Source: Streptomyces sp. SAI-135 (GTDB lineage Bacteria > Actinomycetota > Actinomycetes > Streptomycetales > Streptomycetaceae). From it: 64,000 nucleotides of DNA. The stretch's first letter is position 1. Each line of letters begins with the position of its first letter. The DNA lies in assembly GCF_029893805.1 (NCBI RefSeq), contig NZ_JARXYP010000001.1, positions 1,015,579 to 1,079,578 of the forward strand, in the 5' to 3' direction. The notes below the pieces were generated by a model. The model was not told the DNA's origin, did not search any database, and saw only the letters and a list, made by a program, of their open reading frames with translations. Shown here piece after piece: positions 18,659 through 27,691 of the stretch. Position numbers and translations under genes: made by a program.

Positions 18659-19605
18659 GAGGGCATCTGATGTAGGTAGTTGGTGCTCTGGGATGTTTTT
18701 GTGACTGGTGCTGTTGGTGGTCGTTGGATCAGGCGTGAGTGCTCGTCGTCCGTACCGTAGTGACGTGTCCGACGCCCGCTGGGCCTTGATCGAACCGGTC
18801 TTTACCGCTTGGCGGGCGAGACGGACCGGCCCCGGAACGGCGGCCCGGGTGCATGATCTGCGAGAGATCGTCAACGCGATCCTCTACGTCAACCGCACCG
18901 GCATCCCATGGGAGTACCTGCCGCACGACTTCCCTCCCTACAAGACCGTCTACGACTACTACGCGAAGTGGGAAGCCGACGGCACCACCCAGCAAGTACA
19001 CGACCTGTTACGCGACAAGACTCGCCGATTACACGGCCGCCGCGCGGAGCCCACAGCCGCCGTGGTCGACGCGCAGAGCGTGAAGACCTCGGCAAACGTC
19101 GCCGAAAGCAGTCAGGGCATCGACGCCGGCAAGAAGATCAAAGGCCGCAAGAGGCATCTGATTACAGACACGCTCGGCCTGGTGCTGGCCGTCCTGGTCA
19201 CTGCCGCGAACGTGCACGACACGACCGGCGGCAAGCTCCTCCTTGAGGACCTGGCCGCGGCCCATCCCAGCGTCACCAAGGTCTGGGCCGACGGTGGTTA
19301 CCAGAACAGCATCTTCAACCACGGCGCCGGCCTGGGCATCGACGTTGAGGTGGTGCAGCGGCCCCGGGCCAAGGGGTTCGAGCCGCTGCCGAAACGGTGG
19401 GTCATCGAGCGGACCTTCGGCTGGCTGATGCAGCATCGCCGCCTGGCCCGGGACTACGAAGCCCTCCCGCAGAGATCTCGGACGATGATCCACTGGGTCA
19501 TGGCTAACAAAATGTCCCGCGAATTGACCGGAGAATCCACACCAACCTGGCGAATCGAAACAGACATCCCACTCACATCAGCGTGAACACTGATCAGATG
19601 CCCTC
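18659..19605 (+). mobile_element. IS5-family element A of a tandem pair
   Basis: Terminal repeats GAGGGCATCTGAT (18659-18671) and the complement (19593-19605) bound a 947-bp element. TAA lies on each side (18656-18658 and 19606-19608), a TNA target duplication. The right-hand TAA also serves as the left flank of the next element. Confidence 0.88.
18735..19586 (+). CDS. IS5-family transposase, element A
   Basis: The product is 283 aa from GTG 18735. It has the DUF4096-type N-terminus (RPYRSDVSDARWALIEPV, TGIPWEYLPHDFPPYKTVYDY). The DDE core follows: AVVDAQSVKT (Asp), KVWADGGYQNS (Asp) and RWVIERTFGWLMQHRRLARD (Glu), with GRKRHLITDTLGLVLAVLV between. All catalytic residues are present and the frame is intact, so it is probably active. 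It shares about half its residues with the neighbouring transposase. Confidence 0.92.
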   Translation: MSARRPYRSDVSDARWALIEPVFTAWRARRTGPGTAARVHDLREIVNAILYVNRTGIPWEYLPHDFPPYKTVYDYYAKWEADGTTQQVHDLLRDKTRRLHGRRAEPTAAVVDAQSVKTSANVAESSQGIDAGKKIKGRKRHLITDTLGLVLAVLVTAANVHDTTGGKLLLEDLAAAHPSVTKVWADGGYQNSIFNHGAGLGIDVEVVQRPRAKGFEPLPKRWVIERTFGWLMQHRRLARDYEALPQRSRTMIHWVMANKMSRELTGESTPTWRIETDIPLTSA

Positions 19606-19608
19606 TAA

Positions 19609-20736
19609 GAGGTCGTTTTCATCTGCCTCGAACAGGTATGGGGCGATTCTCGGGGTGCGGGGTGGCGGTGCGGAAGGGGCTGTGGGTGTGGTCGGGTCCT
19701 GTGGGCCCTGCGGGGTGACGGGCGGGGCGGGATGCGACTCGTTCCTGTCTCATCCCAGGATGCCCCCGTCTTCGTGGCCGTGTGCTTCGGGCGCCGTTGC
19801 TTCGCGCCTGGCAACCCCCCGATCCGCGGCGATACGCCGGAAGCATGCCGTCGCGACGTCCGTATCCGAGTGATCTGTCCGATGCCCGCTGGGAGTTGAT
19901 CGAGCCGGTGCTCTCGGCCTGGCGCTTCGAGCGCCGCGGCCGGGCTCTGGACTTCGGCCGGCCACCCGAGCACGACCTGCGCGACATCATGGACGCGATC
20001 TTGTATGTGGACCGCACCGGGATCCAGTGGCGCTATCTCCCGCACGACTTCCCGCACTGGAACACGGTCTATGGCTACTTCGCCAAGTGGCAGCAGGAAG
20101 GTGTGTTCGCCCATCTCAACGGCCTGCTCAGGCAACTGTTACGGGAGAAGGAAGGACGGAACAGCGAGCCGTCGGCCTGCGTGATCGACGCCCAGAGCGT
20201 CAAGACCTCCACCAGCGTTCATGTCTCCAGCCAGGGCATCGACGCCGGGAAAAAGATCGTGGGCAGGAAGCGGAACATCGTCACCGACACCCTCGGTCTC
20301 CTGCTGGCCGTGCTGGTCACCGCGGCGAGCGTGCAGGACTCCGTCGCCGGGACCTGGCTCCTGGACCAGGTCGCCGCCGACCACCCTGGCATCCGCAAAG
20401 TGTGGGTGGACGGCGGCTACCGCCAGCACCTCGTGGAGCACGCCGCCGCCCTCGGCATCGACATGGAAATCACCGCGCGCGCACCTGGGACCAGGGGCTT
20501 CACCCCGATCCCGAAGCGCTGGAGCGTCGAGCGGACCTACGGCTGGCTCATGCTCCACCGCCGTCTCGCCCGCGACTACGAGACCCTGACCGTCCGTTCC
20601 GAAGCCATGATCCACCTCGCCATGACCGATCTCATGGCCCGCCGCCTCACCAGCGAGAACACCATCTCCTGGCGCGATCCGACACGGCACACCAAACGGC
20701 AGATTCCGGGATGAAACAACGGGAGAAAACGACCTC
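19609..20736 (+). mobile_element. IS5-family element B of a tandem pair
   Basis: Ends GAGGTCGTTTTC (19609-19620) and its complement (20725-20736) bound 1128 bp, flanked by TAA at 19606-19608 and 20737-20739. It sits head-to-tail against element A with only the shared TAA between them, so one inserted at the target duplication of the other. Confidence 0.86.
19845..20714 (+). CDS. IS5-family transposase, element B
   Basis: 289 aa from ATG 19845, where PSRRPYPSDLSDARWELIEP matches the family N-terminus. Catalytic motifs are CVIDAQSVKT, KVWVDGGYRQH and RWSVERTYGWLMLHRRLARD. The frame is intact. About 235 bases precede the start inside the element, longer than in element A and without a gene. Confidence 0.92.
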   Translation: MPSRRPYPSDLSDARWELIEPVLSAWRFERRGRALDFGRPPEHDLRDIMDAILYVDRTGIQWRYLPHDFPHWNTVYGYFAKWQQEGVFAHLNGLLRQLLREKEGRNSEPSACVIDAQSVKTSTSVHVSSQGIDAGKKIVGRKRNIVTDTLGLLLAVLVTAASVQDSVAGTWLLDQVAADHPGIRKVWVDGGYRQHLVEHAAALGIDMEITARAPGTRGFTPIPKRWSVERTYGWLMLHRRLARDYETLTVRSEAMIHLAMTDLMARRLTSENTISWRDPTRHTKRQIPG

Positions 20737-20739
20737 TAA

Positions 20740-21078
20740 GGCGAGGGAGACGGCTGTTCCAGGCGTCGCACGTCCGTTGTTACTGGCGTCGGCGCTTCAG
20801 GGTGATGGTGGTGGGAGGCCGAGGGAGAGGCTGGTTCCCGTGAGGAATCCGTTGAGGAGGTCGCGGCCCACGCGGGCTTGGTTTGGGCCGTTTCCCTGCA
20901 CCAGCATCTCTTGGCGGCGATCGGCGCCTCCCCGACCGCCGACCGGTGGGCCTGACAAGCGCCATGCCGCTGGTCTGACGGCCGCGGGTCTCAGGCGTCG
21001 ATGCGTACCCAGGTACGGCCGGCGCGGAGCCATAGGGTTCCGTTGCGGCCCTGGCCGCACTTCATGACCACCCGCCCG
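20740..21078. other. Remnant sequence between IS elements
   Basis: No complete gene. A plus-strand piece reads EEVAAHAGLVWAVSLHQHLL up to a stop near 20956. A minus-strand piece from 21063 reads KCGQGRNGTLWLRAGRTWVR and ends IDA. Both look like ends of old genes but match no family I recognise. Confidence 0.4.
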
Positions 21079-22446
21079 GGCACCTCAAACGAGTGGTGTA
21101 ACTGGTGGTAGTTGGGGCTACTGGCGGACTGCTGAGAGGCGGCCGTCGAAGGTGATGTCGAAAGTCAGAGCGGTCTTCCAGCGCATGGTCCAGCGGGCCT
21201 GGCCTCGGCCGGTGGGATCGAGCGACATGATCGCCATGTAGACGCACTTCAACGCGGCCTGCTCGTTGGGGAAGTGTCCACGGGCCTTGACCGCTCGCCG
21301 GATCCGCGCATTGACCGACTCGATCGCGTTGGTGGTGCAGACGATGCGCCGGATCTCGGTGTCGAACCGCAGGAACGGGGTGAACTCCTCCCAGGCGTTC
21401 TCCCACAGTTTCACGATCGCTGGATACTTCCTGCCCCATGCGTCGGCGAACTCAGCGAACCGGTCCAGGGCGGCTCCTTCGGTCGGCGCCGTGTAGACGG
21501 GCTTGAGCAGACGCGCGATCTTGTCCGAGTCCTGGCGGGCGGCATAGCGGAAGGAGTTCCGCAGCAGATGCACGACGCAGGTCTGCACAATCGTCCTGGA
21601 CCAGACCGTCTCCACCGCTTCAGGCAGACCTTTCAGCCCGTCGCAGACCAGCATGAGCACGTCGCTGACGCCGCGGTTCTTGATCTCGGTGAGGATGTGC
21701 AGCCAGTGCTTGGCTCCCTCGCCGGCCCACAAGTCCAGGATCTCCCGCCGGCCTTCGGTGGTGACGGCCAGGGCCACGTAGATGGGCCGGTTGGCGACCG
21801 CGCCGTCGCGAATCTTCACGTGGATGGCGTCGATGAAGACCACCGGATAGACAGCGTCGAGGGGACGGCTCTGCCATTCGGCCATGCCCTCGAGGACGTG
21901 GTCGGTGATGGTCGAGATTGTCTGGCGGGAGACCTCGGCGCCATAGACCTCGGCCAGGTGGGCTTGCACCTCGCCGGTGGTCAGGCCCTTCGCGGCGAGG
22001 GAGATGACCATCTCGTCGACGCCGGTCAGGCGCTTCTGCCGCTTCTTGACGATCTTCGGCTCGAAGGCGCCTTCCCGGTCGCGCGGCACCGTTATCCTCA
22101 CCGGGCCGACATCGGTCAGCACGGTCTTGGAGCGTTTGCCGTTGCGGGAGTTGCCGCCGTTCTTGCCGGCCGGGTCGTGCTTGTCATAGCCGAGATGGTC
22201 CGTGATCTCGCCTTCCAGGGCAGACTCCAGCAACCGCTTGGTCAACTGCTGCAGCAGCCCGCCCTCGCCGGTCAGCTGCAGTCCCTCCGCCTGGGCCCGG
22301 TGCACCAGCTCGTCGATCAACTGGTCGTCAACGGCCTTCGCCGACACCGCGCTTGAGGACTCGACACCCTCGGATAGGGGCACGTTCTCACTGGTCATCG
22401 ATGCATCTTCCATGATCGGGAGTTACACCGAACGTCTTACAGTCCC
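21079..22446 (-). mobile_element. IS256-family element
   Basis: The intact transposase gene is bracketed by imperfect ends sharing GGTGTAACT: left end within 21079-21103, right end within 22421-22446. I could not find a matching 8-9 bp target duplication, so the boundaries are approximate. A scar of the same transposase lies at 38257-38390. Confidence 0.65.
21118..22413 (-). CDS. IS256-family (Mutator-type) transposase
   Basis: 431 aa, full length for the family. The N-terminal part holds LTKRLLESALEGEITDHLGY and KTVLTDVGPVRITVPRDREG. The DDE core includes PVVFIDAIHVKIRDG (Asp), VLMLVCDGLKGLPEAV (Asp) and IVQTCVVHLLRNSFRYAARQ, which is diagnostic of the family. The last part is IRRIVCTTNAIESVNARIRR. 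The frame is intact. ATG 22413 is used; a second ATG follows five codons later. Confidence 0.95.
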   Translation of the reverse strand: MEDASMTSENVPLSEGVESSSAVSAKAVDDQLIDELVHRAQAEGLQLTGEGGLLQQLTKRLLESALEGEITDHLGYDKHDPAGKNGGNSRNGKRSKTVLTDVGPVRITVPRDREGAFEPKIVKKRQKRLTGVDEMVISLAAKGLTTGEVQAHLAEVYGAEVSRQTISTITDHVLEGMAEWQSRPLDAVYPVVFIDAIHVKIRDGAVANRPIYVALAVTTEGRREILDLWAGEGAKHWLHILTEIKNRGVSDVLMLVCDGLKGLPEAVETVWSRTIVQTCVVHLLRNSFRYAARQDSDKIARLLKPVYTAPTEGAALDRFAEFADAWGRKYPAIVKLWENAWEEFTPFLRFDTEIRRIVCTTNAIESVNARIRRAVKARGHFPNEQAALKCVYMAIMSLDPTGRGQARWTMRWKTALTFDITFDGRLSAVRQ

Positions 22447-22513
22447 GCGCCCCGTGGTGGTGGTCGCTTACATCGAGGTGTAGGCCGGCGGGGAAGCGCG
22501 GCTCCGGGGTGGA

Positions 22514-24001
22514 TCATCGGAGTTCGGTGATTGTGGTGAGGGGGCGGGGTCGTGGCCGGGTGGGGGTGCCGGCGGCCGTGGCGCGTTGGGTGGCGTGTTT
22601 GCGCAAGAGGCGGGCACGGCCGTCTTCGACGGTCTGGTCTTCGGTGAGGACCTTGCTGAAGGTCTTGATGACGGCGTCCGCGCCGACGGGGGCAGGATCT
22701 GGGGGTGTCAGTGCGCCGGGGATGGTGAGGAGGAGGGGGGCGCTGTCGCCGGCTTCGTTGCGGGCGTCGTCCAGGAGTTGGGTGAAGTGGTCGGTGTCGC
22801 CGCCCAGGATCCGGACGAAGGTCTCGAGGACGTCGGGGTGGGGCAGGACGGTGGCCTCGAGGAGGGAGGCGACGGCGCTGGCGGGCAGGAGCCAGCGGCT
22901 GGCGACGGCGATGTCGGTGGGGGCGGGGCGTCCGGCGCGCAGGTGCAGGGTTTGGATGGCGCAGCGGAGCCGTTCGGCTGCCGGCGGGGGCTCTTCGTCG
23001 GGCTGGGGTTCGGGTTCGCGGTGTTTCTCGCTGAGTTTCTCGGATTCCCACACGGTGCGCAGGACCGCGGGGTCGGCGCCGCAGGCCTGGGCGAACTTGC
23101 GGGTGAGTGTCCAGGTGGGGACGCGTTCGCCGGACAGGATCCGGGACATGAAGGAGGGGGAGCAGCCGATGCGGGCGGCGACGTCCTTGTTGGTGAGCTG
23201 GGCGGTGCGGATCAGCATGGACAGGATGGGGGAGAGCCGGTTGTAGGCGGCGCCGGTGGACTCGACGGGTGCGGACTGCTGTTCGGGGCCATCACCGCGG
23301 TCGCCGCCCGCGTCACCGGCCTCTGCCGCGTTCTCGTTCTCGCCCGGGGTGTCGGGGGAGTCGGTGCTGCGGTAGAGGCCGGCGAGGGTGGTGAGGGTGG
23401 TGTCGGAGCGGTTGAAGCGGGCGAGGCGGCGCAGGATGTAGCGCTCGGTGTAGCGGTGGCGCGCGGTGTCCTCGCTGATGCCCAGGATGGAGCTGACGGT
23501 GGCCCAGGTCACCCGCCGGTATCGGGCGCGTCCCACGAGGGCCGCGGTCAAGCCGTTCAGTTGTTCCTGCAACTGGGCGATCCGCCGCAGGGGTTCCTCC
23601 CCGTCGAGCGACGGCAGCAGCCGGGCCAGGTCGCGGGCCCCGTCCTGGATGTCGCGGGCGATCTCGGTGCACAGGTCCTCGCCGGCCGACGGCCCGGGCG
23701 CGGGACGCGGGGCCGGATGGGTCCGCAGCGCCGGCCGGTCATCAACCGATGGCCCGGCGGGTGCGGGGGCCGGGCAGGCGGCCGCAGCCGGTGAGCTCCC
23801 CTCCTGCAGACGCCGCCGGTGAGCGGCCTGACGGCAGGCATCCCCGCAGTACTTCCGTGGCCGGCCCTTGCCCGGCCCGCCCGCGAGAGCGGAGCCGCAG
23901 TACTCGCATGTATCACGCACGGTTCGTCCATCCCGTAACGAAAAGGGTTCAGAGCGGGAAGTGCGGCGTTGATACAGCCGAATTTCCCCGGGTTTCGTCA
24001 C
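22514..24001 (-). CDS. HTH regulator with N-terminal zinc ribbon
   Basis: 495 aa from GTG 24001. Near the N-terminus CEYCGSAL...RKYCGDACRQAAHRRR gives a C-x2-C / C-x3-C zinc ribbon often met in Streptomyces regulators. A helical middle (DLARLLPSLDGEEPLRRIAQ) includes an HTH-like piece (TWATVSSILGISEDTARHRY). A second XRE-like HTH, TNKDVAARIGCSPSFMSRIL, is followed by VPTWTLTRKFAQACG. The long C-terminus looks helical and regulatory. No neighbour suggests the target. A hairpin just upstream separates it from the preceding small gene. Confidence 0.75.
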   Translation of the reverse strand: MTKPGEIRLYQRRTSRSEPFSLRDGRTVRDTCEYCGSALAGGPGKGRPRKYCGDACRQAAHRRRLQEGSSPAAAACPAPAPAGPSVDDRPALRTHPAPRPAPGPSAGEDLCTEIARDIQDGARDLARLLPSLDGEEPLRRIAQLQEQLNGLTAALVGRARYRRVTWATVSSILGISEDTARHRYTERYILRRLARFNRSDTTLTTLAGLYRSTDSPDTPGENENAAEAGDAGGDRGDGPEQQSAPVESTGAAYNRLSPILSMLIRTAQLTNKDVAARIGCSPSFMSRILSGERVPTWTLTRKFAQACGADPAVLRTVWESEKLSEKHREPEPQPDEEPPPAAERLRCAIQTLHLRAGRPAPTDIAVASRWLLPASAVASLLEATVLPHPDVLETFVRILGGDTDHFTQLLDDARNEAGDSAPLLLTIPGALTPPDPAPVGADAVIKTFSKVLTEDQTVEDGRARLLRKHATQRATAAGTPTRPRPRPLTTITELR

Positions 24002-24011
24002 ACGTTGCCTA

Positions 24012-24052
24012 CCGGCGGCCCGGTCCTGGTGGCGTCAGGACCGGACCGCCGG
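24012..24052 (-). terminator. 17-bp stem-loop terminator
   Basis: CCGGCGGCCCGGTCCTG (24012-24028) pairs with CAGGACCGGACCGCCGG (24036-24052) with one G-U-type mismatch and a 7-nt loop. It follows the stop of the small minus-strand gene at 24107 and lies before the next minus-strand start, so it most likely ends that small transcript. Confidence 0.75.
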
Positions 24053-24106
24053 ATGCGGGTGGCGAGAGGTGGATATATGCAGCCTCCGGCCGCCCGGCGG
24101 TATCCG

Positions 24107-24382
24107 TCAGCGCCGGTCGCGGCGGCTGCGGAAGGTCCTGAAGGCCGCGCCGGACAGCACCGCGCCGAAGGCATAGACAGCCTCGTGCGAGACCGTCACC
24201 TCGATGGGCGGCTGGAAAATCAGCAGATAGCCGGTGAACAGCAACGCGATGAACGCGACTGCCGCGCGCTTGCCAAACCGGTTCACGTAACGGAACTTTT
24301 CGTTACGCCCATTACGTTTGTCATGCGCGAACCGGCCGGACGGCTGTTTAGCCCGGCGGCGCCGAGGGGTAGATCGCCCCAT
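24107..24382 (-). CDS. Small basic membrane protein
   Basis: 91 aa from ATG 24382, which has a good RBS (AAGGAGTGCCCT). The N-terminus is strongly basic (GRSTPRRRRAKQPSGRFAHD). One hydrophobic span, AAVAFIALLFTGYLLIF, sits near 44-60; a second weaker one, VYAFGAVLSGAAF, sits near 73-85, before a basic end (RSRRDRR). I do not recognise a family. A strong terminator follows. Confidence 0.65.
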   Translation of the reverse strand: MGRSTPRRRRAKQPSGRFAHDKRNGRNEKFRYVNRFGKRAAVAFIALLFTGYLLIFQPPIEVTVSHEAVYAFGAVLSGAAFRTFRSRRDRR

Positions 24383-25174
24383 AGGGCACTCCTTCGTGTG
24401 TGTCGCAAGCGTGCGGGACTTCGGACAATGTTTGGACGCGGCGTACGAAGCCCCGCACGCACCTGAGGGTGAAGCTAGCGACACACAGTGCGATAAGCGA
24501 ATCGCCCCATAAGCCACGCGCACGGCTATATCGTCGGTCGCCCCAGGATGAACGACTTTCGTTTCGGTCAATTCAGAAATCTGCCCAGCTTCCGTAGCGC
24601 CGCGTGTCAGACACGGCTGATTTCCATCGCAGAGACTTTCCTGTCACATTCGATCGCCAAACGATAGGAATCGATCGTGAAAATTGTTCCCGTGTGAGCC
24701 GTACGCAACGATGCGGTCGTGAACGGGGTCGATCTGATCAGCATGCCGGGGTAACACACCCCGGAACATGCAATTGCGAGATCACGTGAAATTGCACGCC
24801 GACCGCGTGCAGGTGCCCCGCGAAGCCCCCGTCCACCGCGGGCAACGAGCACTCGGGCACTGCGGACTGCCCGCCCGTCTCCCGGTCAGGTAGACGTCCT
24901 GATCGGCACGGGCCCGCAGTCACGGAGGCGATCCACACGACGCGCGTCGGTTCGACAGGCTGCACGGCGCCAGCTCGCTGGAGGGCGACGGAGCCCGGCT
25001 CTGCGGGCACGCACTTGCTGCGGCGGATGGAACGAAGCACGGCAAGCGAGGCCGGGCAACCGAGCGATATCGAGGCGCCAGGAGCGTAGGAGTAGACGAA
25101 AGCGCTCTTGTGCGCCGTGCTCCGTACGGAGGGACGGTCCCGCGTGCCACGGGAGGGGACGCGGAGCGGTGGTC
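24383..25174. other. Gene-poor stretch
   Basis: About 790 bases without a supportable gene, between a minus-strand gene and a plus-strand operon, so it must hold two divergent promoters. It has lower GC than its surroundings near 24500-24800. A small hairpin (CCGGGGT...ACCCCGG, 24746-24764) is the only structure seen. Confidence 0.45.
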
Positions 25175-25504
25175 ATGCTGCTGATGCCCCGATTTCTCTG
25201 GCGAAGGAGGCGGCTCATCGTGGCCGACCACGCACCAGCCGCAGCGGCAGCGGCGCCCGTTCGCACTGCCATCTACATCAACCGGCGATCTGTCCTGCGC
25301 ATCGAGATCCCCATGGCGTACACCATGGCGGCGCACAACGACGGCTGGAAGATCACTTTCGACGCGCCGGGCAAGATTCGGCTCCTCATGAACGAGGGAC
25401 ACAACGACCAGATCGACGTCAAAGTCGGCGACTACATGCTGTCCAGCGGGGAAGACATGCTTCTCTCGCTGCAGCAGGCTGCTGTCGCAGGTGGGGTGGG
25501 CTGA
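25175..25504 (+). CDS. Unknown protein, first gene of a three-gene operon
   Basis: 109 aa from ATG 25175 (GGAG eight bases upstream). The N-terminus is basic and hydrophobic (MLLMPRFLWRRRRLIVADHA) with an Ala stretch. The rest is beta-like: IYINRRSVLRIEIPMAYTMA, DGWKITFDAPGKIRLLMNEG and DQIDVKVGDYMLSSGEDMLL. Its stop overlaps the next start (TGATG), so the two are co-translated. I recognise no family; an internal ATG at 25315 is an alternative start. The tone suggests a small beta-sandwich protein. Confidence 0.62.
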   Translation: MLLMPRFLWRRRRLIVADHAPAAAAAAPVRTAIYINRRSVLRIEIPMAYTMAAHNDGWKITFDAPGKIRLLMNEGHNDQIDVKVGDYMLSSGEDMLLSLQQAAVAGGVG

Positions 25505-26706
25505 TGCCCGAACCTCAACAGCTTCTCGAATCCCTCGCGAAGACGCTGCAGGCGGTGGTCAAACCGCACCCGGGGGGCGCCCTTGTCGAAGCGACGATCG
25601 AACCTCTCCCCGGCCCGATCGACGTCACGGAGATCCTGCACGGGGCCCTCGACGCGACCTTCATCACGAAGGACGTCAGGTTCGCGGACTTCAAGCCCGA
25701 GAGCCAGCTGACCCCGGCCGGGCTGGGCACCTCGATCATTGGCGGACAGCCGCTGGCCGGCACGCCCACAGCCACCGGGGTCAACGGCCTGCTCGGTCAG
25801 CTGACCGGCTCGATCCCGATGCTCAGCCAGACCAAGGTGCCGGTCCAGCTGGAGGTGGTGTGGGTTGTCCAGGACCAGAACGGCCAGCCGCTCGCCCAAG
25901 AAAAGTGGAACGTCAGCAAAGGCGTTCCATTCACCGAAGGCGGTGTACCCAAGGTCAAGGGGACCGAGATCGCCATCGCCTTCCAGCCCGCCGTGGACGA
26001 ACTCACCACGACCAATCCGGTACCTGCCCCGCTCCACTACCAGCTCGTCGCCACCGTCACGCTCAAGGCCCTCGACCTCACACATTCACTTCCGCTGCCG
26101 GCCGTCCCCGTGCTGATCCCCGCACTCCTGATCCCGAAGCTGCTCGCGGCCTTCAGGCACGCGGACTTCCAGCCCAAGGCCGGGGACGACGACGGATTCG
26201 TTTTCCTCATGGTCCCCGGGAACTCGCCGCTGCGAAGCCTCGAGCAGCTCAAGTCGACGCTGGCGACCCTCCAGGAGACGGTGACCACGCTGAAGGCGTT
26301 CGCCGACTTCGCAGCGTTCCTGCTGAACCTCGACAGCCTGATCAGCGGGGTCACCGCGAGCCCGTACTTCGCGTTCGCGGCAGCGGACGGGGTGCCGGTC
26401 CTCAACGACACGACGGTCATCCAGAACAACATCTTCACCAACGACATCGAGCTGGAGGACGAGATCAGCTCGATGATCCTCATCGGGCCGCCGAACAAGG
26501 TTGTCCACTGGTTCTGCGAGGACGACTACGACACTGAGGACGGCGACCTCACGGTGAAAATCGGACCGCAGTCCTACACCCTCATCCGAAACTTCGCAGG
26601 TGACAACCCCGCCTCCGACCCTACGGGTATGGTCCAGGTCCTCCACCAGCCGGACAACGGTGACGACACCTTCAACGACTTCATGTCGTCCGTGAGGTTC
26701 GAGTGA
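25504..26706 (+). CDS. Unknown 400-aa protein, second gene of the operon
   Basis: 400 aa from ATG 25504. The sequence alternates beta-type stretches (VPVQLEVVWVVQDQNGQPLA, PLHYQLVATVTLKALDLTHS) with an amphipathic helix (LEQLKSTLATLQETVTTLKA). It is acidic near its end (EDDYDTEDGDLTVKIGP). No signal peptide, transmembrane span or catalytic motif is obvious; Pro/Leu-rich VLIPALLIPKLLAAF is the most hydrophobic part. A repeated Ig-like or adhesin-like fold is possible. Stop-start overlaps on both sides (TGATG before, GTGA after) tie all three proteins together, perhaps as a complex. Confidence 0.65.
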   Translation: MPEPQQLLESLAKTLQAVVKPHPGGALVEATIEPLPGPIDVTEILHGALDATFITKDVRFADFKPESQLTPAGLGTSIIGGQPLAGTPTATGVNGLLGQLTGSIPMLSQTKVPVQLEVVWVVQDQNGQPLAQEKWNVSKGVPFTEGGVPKVKGTEIAIAFQPAVDELTTTNPVPAPLHYQLVATVTLKALDLTHSLPLPAVPVLIPALLIPKLLAAFRHADFQPKAGDDDGFVFLMVPGNSPLRSLEQLKSTLATLQETVTTLKAFADFAAFLLNLDSLISGVTASPYFAFAAADGVPVLNDTTVIQNNIFTNDIELEDEISSMILIGPPNKVVHWFCEDDYDTEDGDLTVKIGPQSYTLIRNFAGDNPASDPTGMVQVLHQPDNGDDTFNDFMSSVRFE

Positions 26707-26945
26707 CACCGACGCTACGCGTCGAAGTCCCCGGCCCGGCATCCTGCTGGACGCTCACCGTTGACGGGATCGTCCACCCCGTCAACGAGAGCGTGCCGGT
26801 AGTGCCGGGCCGGCGGCACGTCGACCTCCGCTGCGACCTGCTCTGGCCCACAGGGCAGGCACAAGGACACCTCGCCTGCACCGTCCATGTGCCGGCCGGA
26901 GCGAGGGTACGCCTCGCGGCCCCCGGTGCAGCCACCCGACCCTGA
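26703..26945 (+). CDS. Small beta-rich unknown protein, third gene of the operon
   Basis: 80 aa from GTG 26703, inside a GTGA overlap with the upstream stop. It reads like one beta-sandwich: TLRVEVPGPASCWTLTVDGI, VPVVPGRRHVDLRCDLLWP and LACTVHVPAGARVRLAAPGA. Three Cys are present (positions about 14, 44 and 60). No family is recognised. Downstream sequence has no gene, so it closes the operon. Confidence 0.58.
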   Translation: MTPTLRVEVPGPASCWTLTVDGIVHPVNESVPVVPGRRHVDLRCDLLWPTGQAQGHLACTVHVPAGARVRLAAPGAATRP

Positions 26946-27289
26946 CACCAGCATCCGGCACGGCCAGGAGCCGACACGCGAGCCAGGAGCAGGGCCTGGC
27001 CCACGGAAGGGGCAAGTCCACGCGACGAGCAAGGGCATTGGTGCTCCATGCATGACGGCGAAGCCTGCGAGCGGCCTGCCGGCAAGCACGTGTGCGCCGC
27101 GGACCAACCGCTCGGTCTCGAACCTCCCACGTTCGCGCCGGTCTGCCTGGCGCGGGGGTGTCACAGGGGCGATCCAGGCGGCGGATCACTACTCGCCAGA
27201 CCAGGCAGAGCCGACTTGACGTCGGCCGCCACGGGCAGTCTCTGCTGTGGGCACGAGGTCAGCCGCCGCGATGGAGTTGCAACCACCCG
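26946..27289. other. No recognisable gene
   Basis: About 340 bases between the operon and a transposase remnant. Frames are open by GC bias only. Confidence 0.4.
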
Positions 27290-27640
27290 GCGAGCGTCCC
27301 GGACCGCGACGGTGCCAGGCACCCGCTGTTGTGGACTCGCCTCGACCACCCCGGCGTGCGGAAGATTGGGCTGACCAGGGCTTTGTCGGCCGCCTGGTTG
27401 ACTGGACCGCTCACACTCTCGGCCGCGAGTTGGAGATCGTCCGGAAGTACCCCGATCAGCGCGGTTTCCAAGCTCAGTCGAAGCGGTGGGCGGTGGAACG
27501 CACCTTCTCATGGCTCACCGCCCACCGAGCCTGGCCCGGGATTACGAGGCCAGGCCGGCCCGATCGGAGACCATGATCCGATGGGCAATGATTGGCGTCA
27601 TGGTCCGCCGACTCACCCGCGGCCGTTCCGCCACGCGGCC
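27290..27640 (+). pseudogene. IS5-type transposase C-terminal remnant
   Basis: One frame gives WADQGFVGRLVDWTAHTLGR and GFQAQSKRWAVERTFSWLTA; the next gives RARDYEARPARSETMIRWA-type sequence to about 27640. The second Asp (WADQG) and Glu (VERTF) motifs of the IS5 catalytic core are visible, but the first Asp region is gone and the frame breaks at about 27525. Confidence 0.65.
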
Positions 27641-27691
27641 GGGTCCCAAGCCATTGGTCCGGGTGTGGCCGGGCGAGGGTACGGTTCTGGC

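Noticed and set aside
21274..22356. Long plus-strand frame opposite the IS256 transposase
   Set aside because: It is the antisense of a clear DDE transposase; the composition is a GC-bias shadow.
21060..22460. Target-site duplication for the IS256 element
   Set aside because: No matching 8-9 bp direct repeats were found outside the imperfect ends, so none is claimed.
22586..23794. Gly/Val-rich plus-strand frame of 402 codons
   Set aside because: It is antisense to the HTH/zinc-ribbon gene and has no protein-like pattern.
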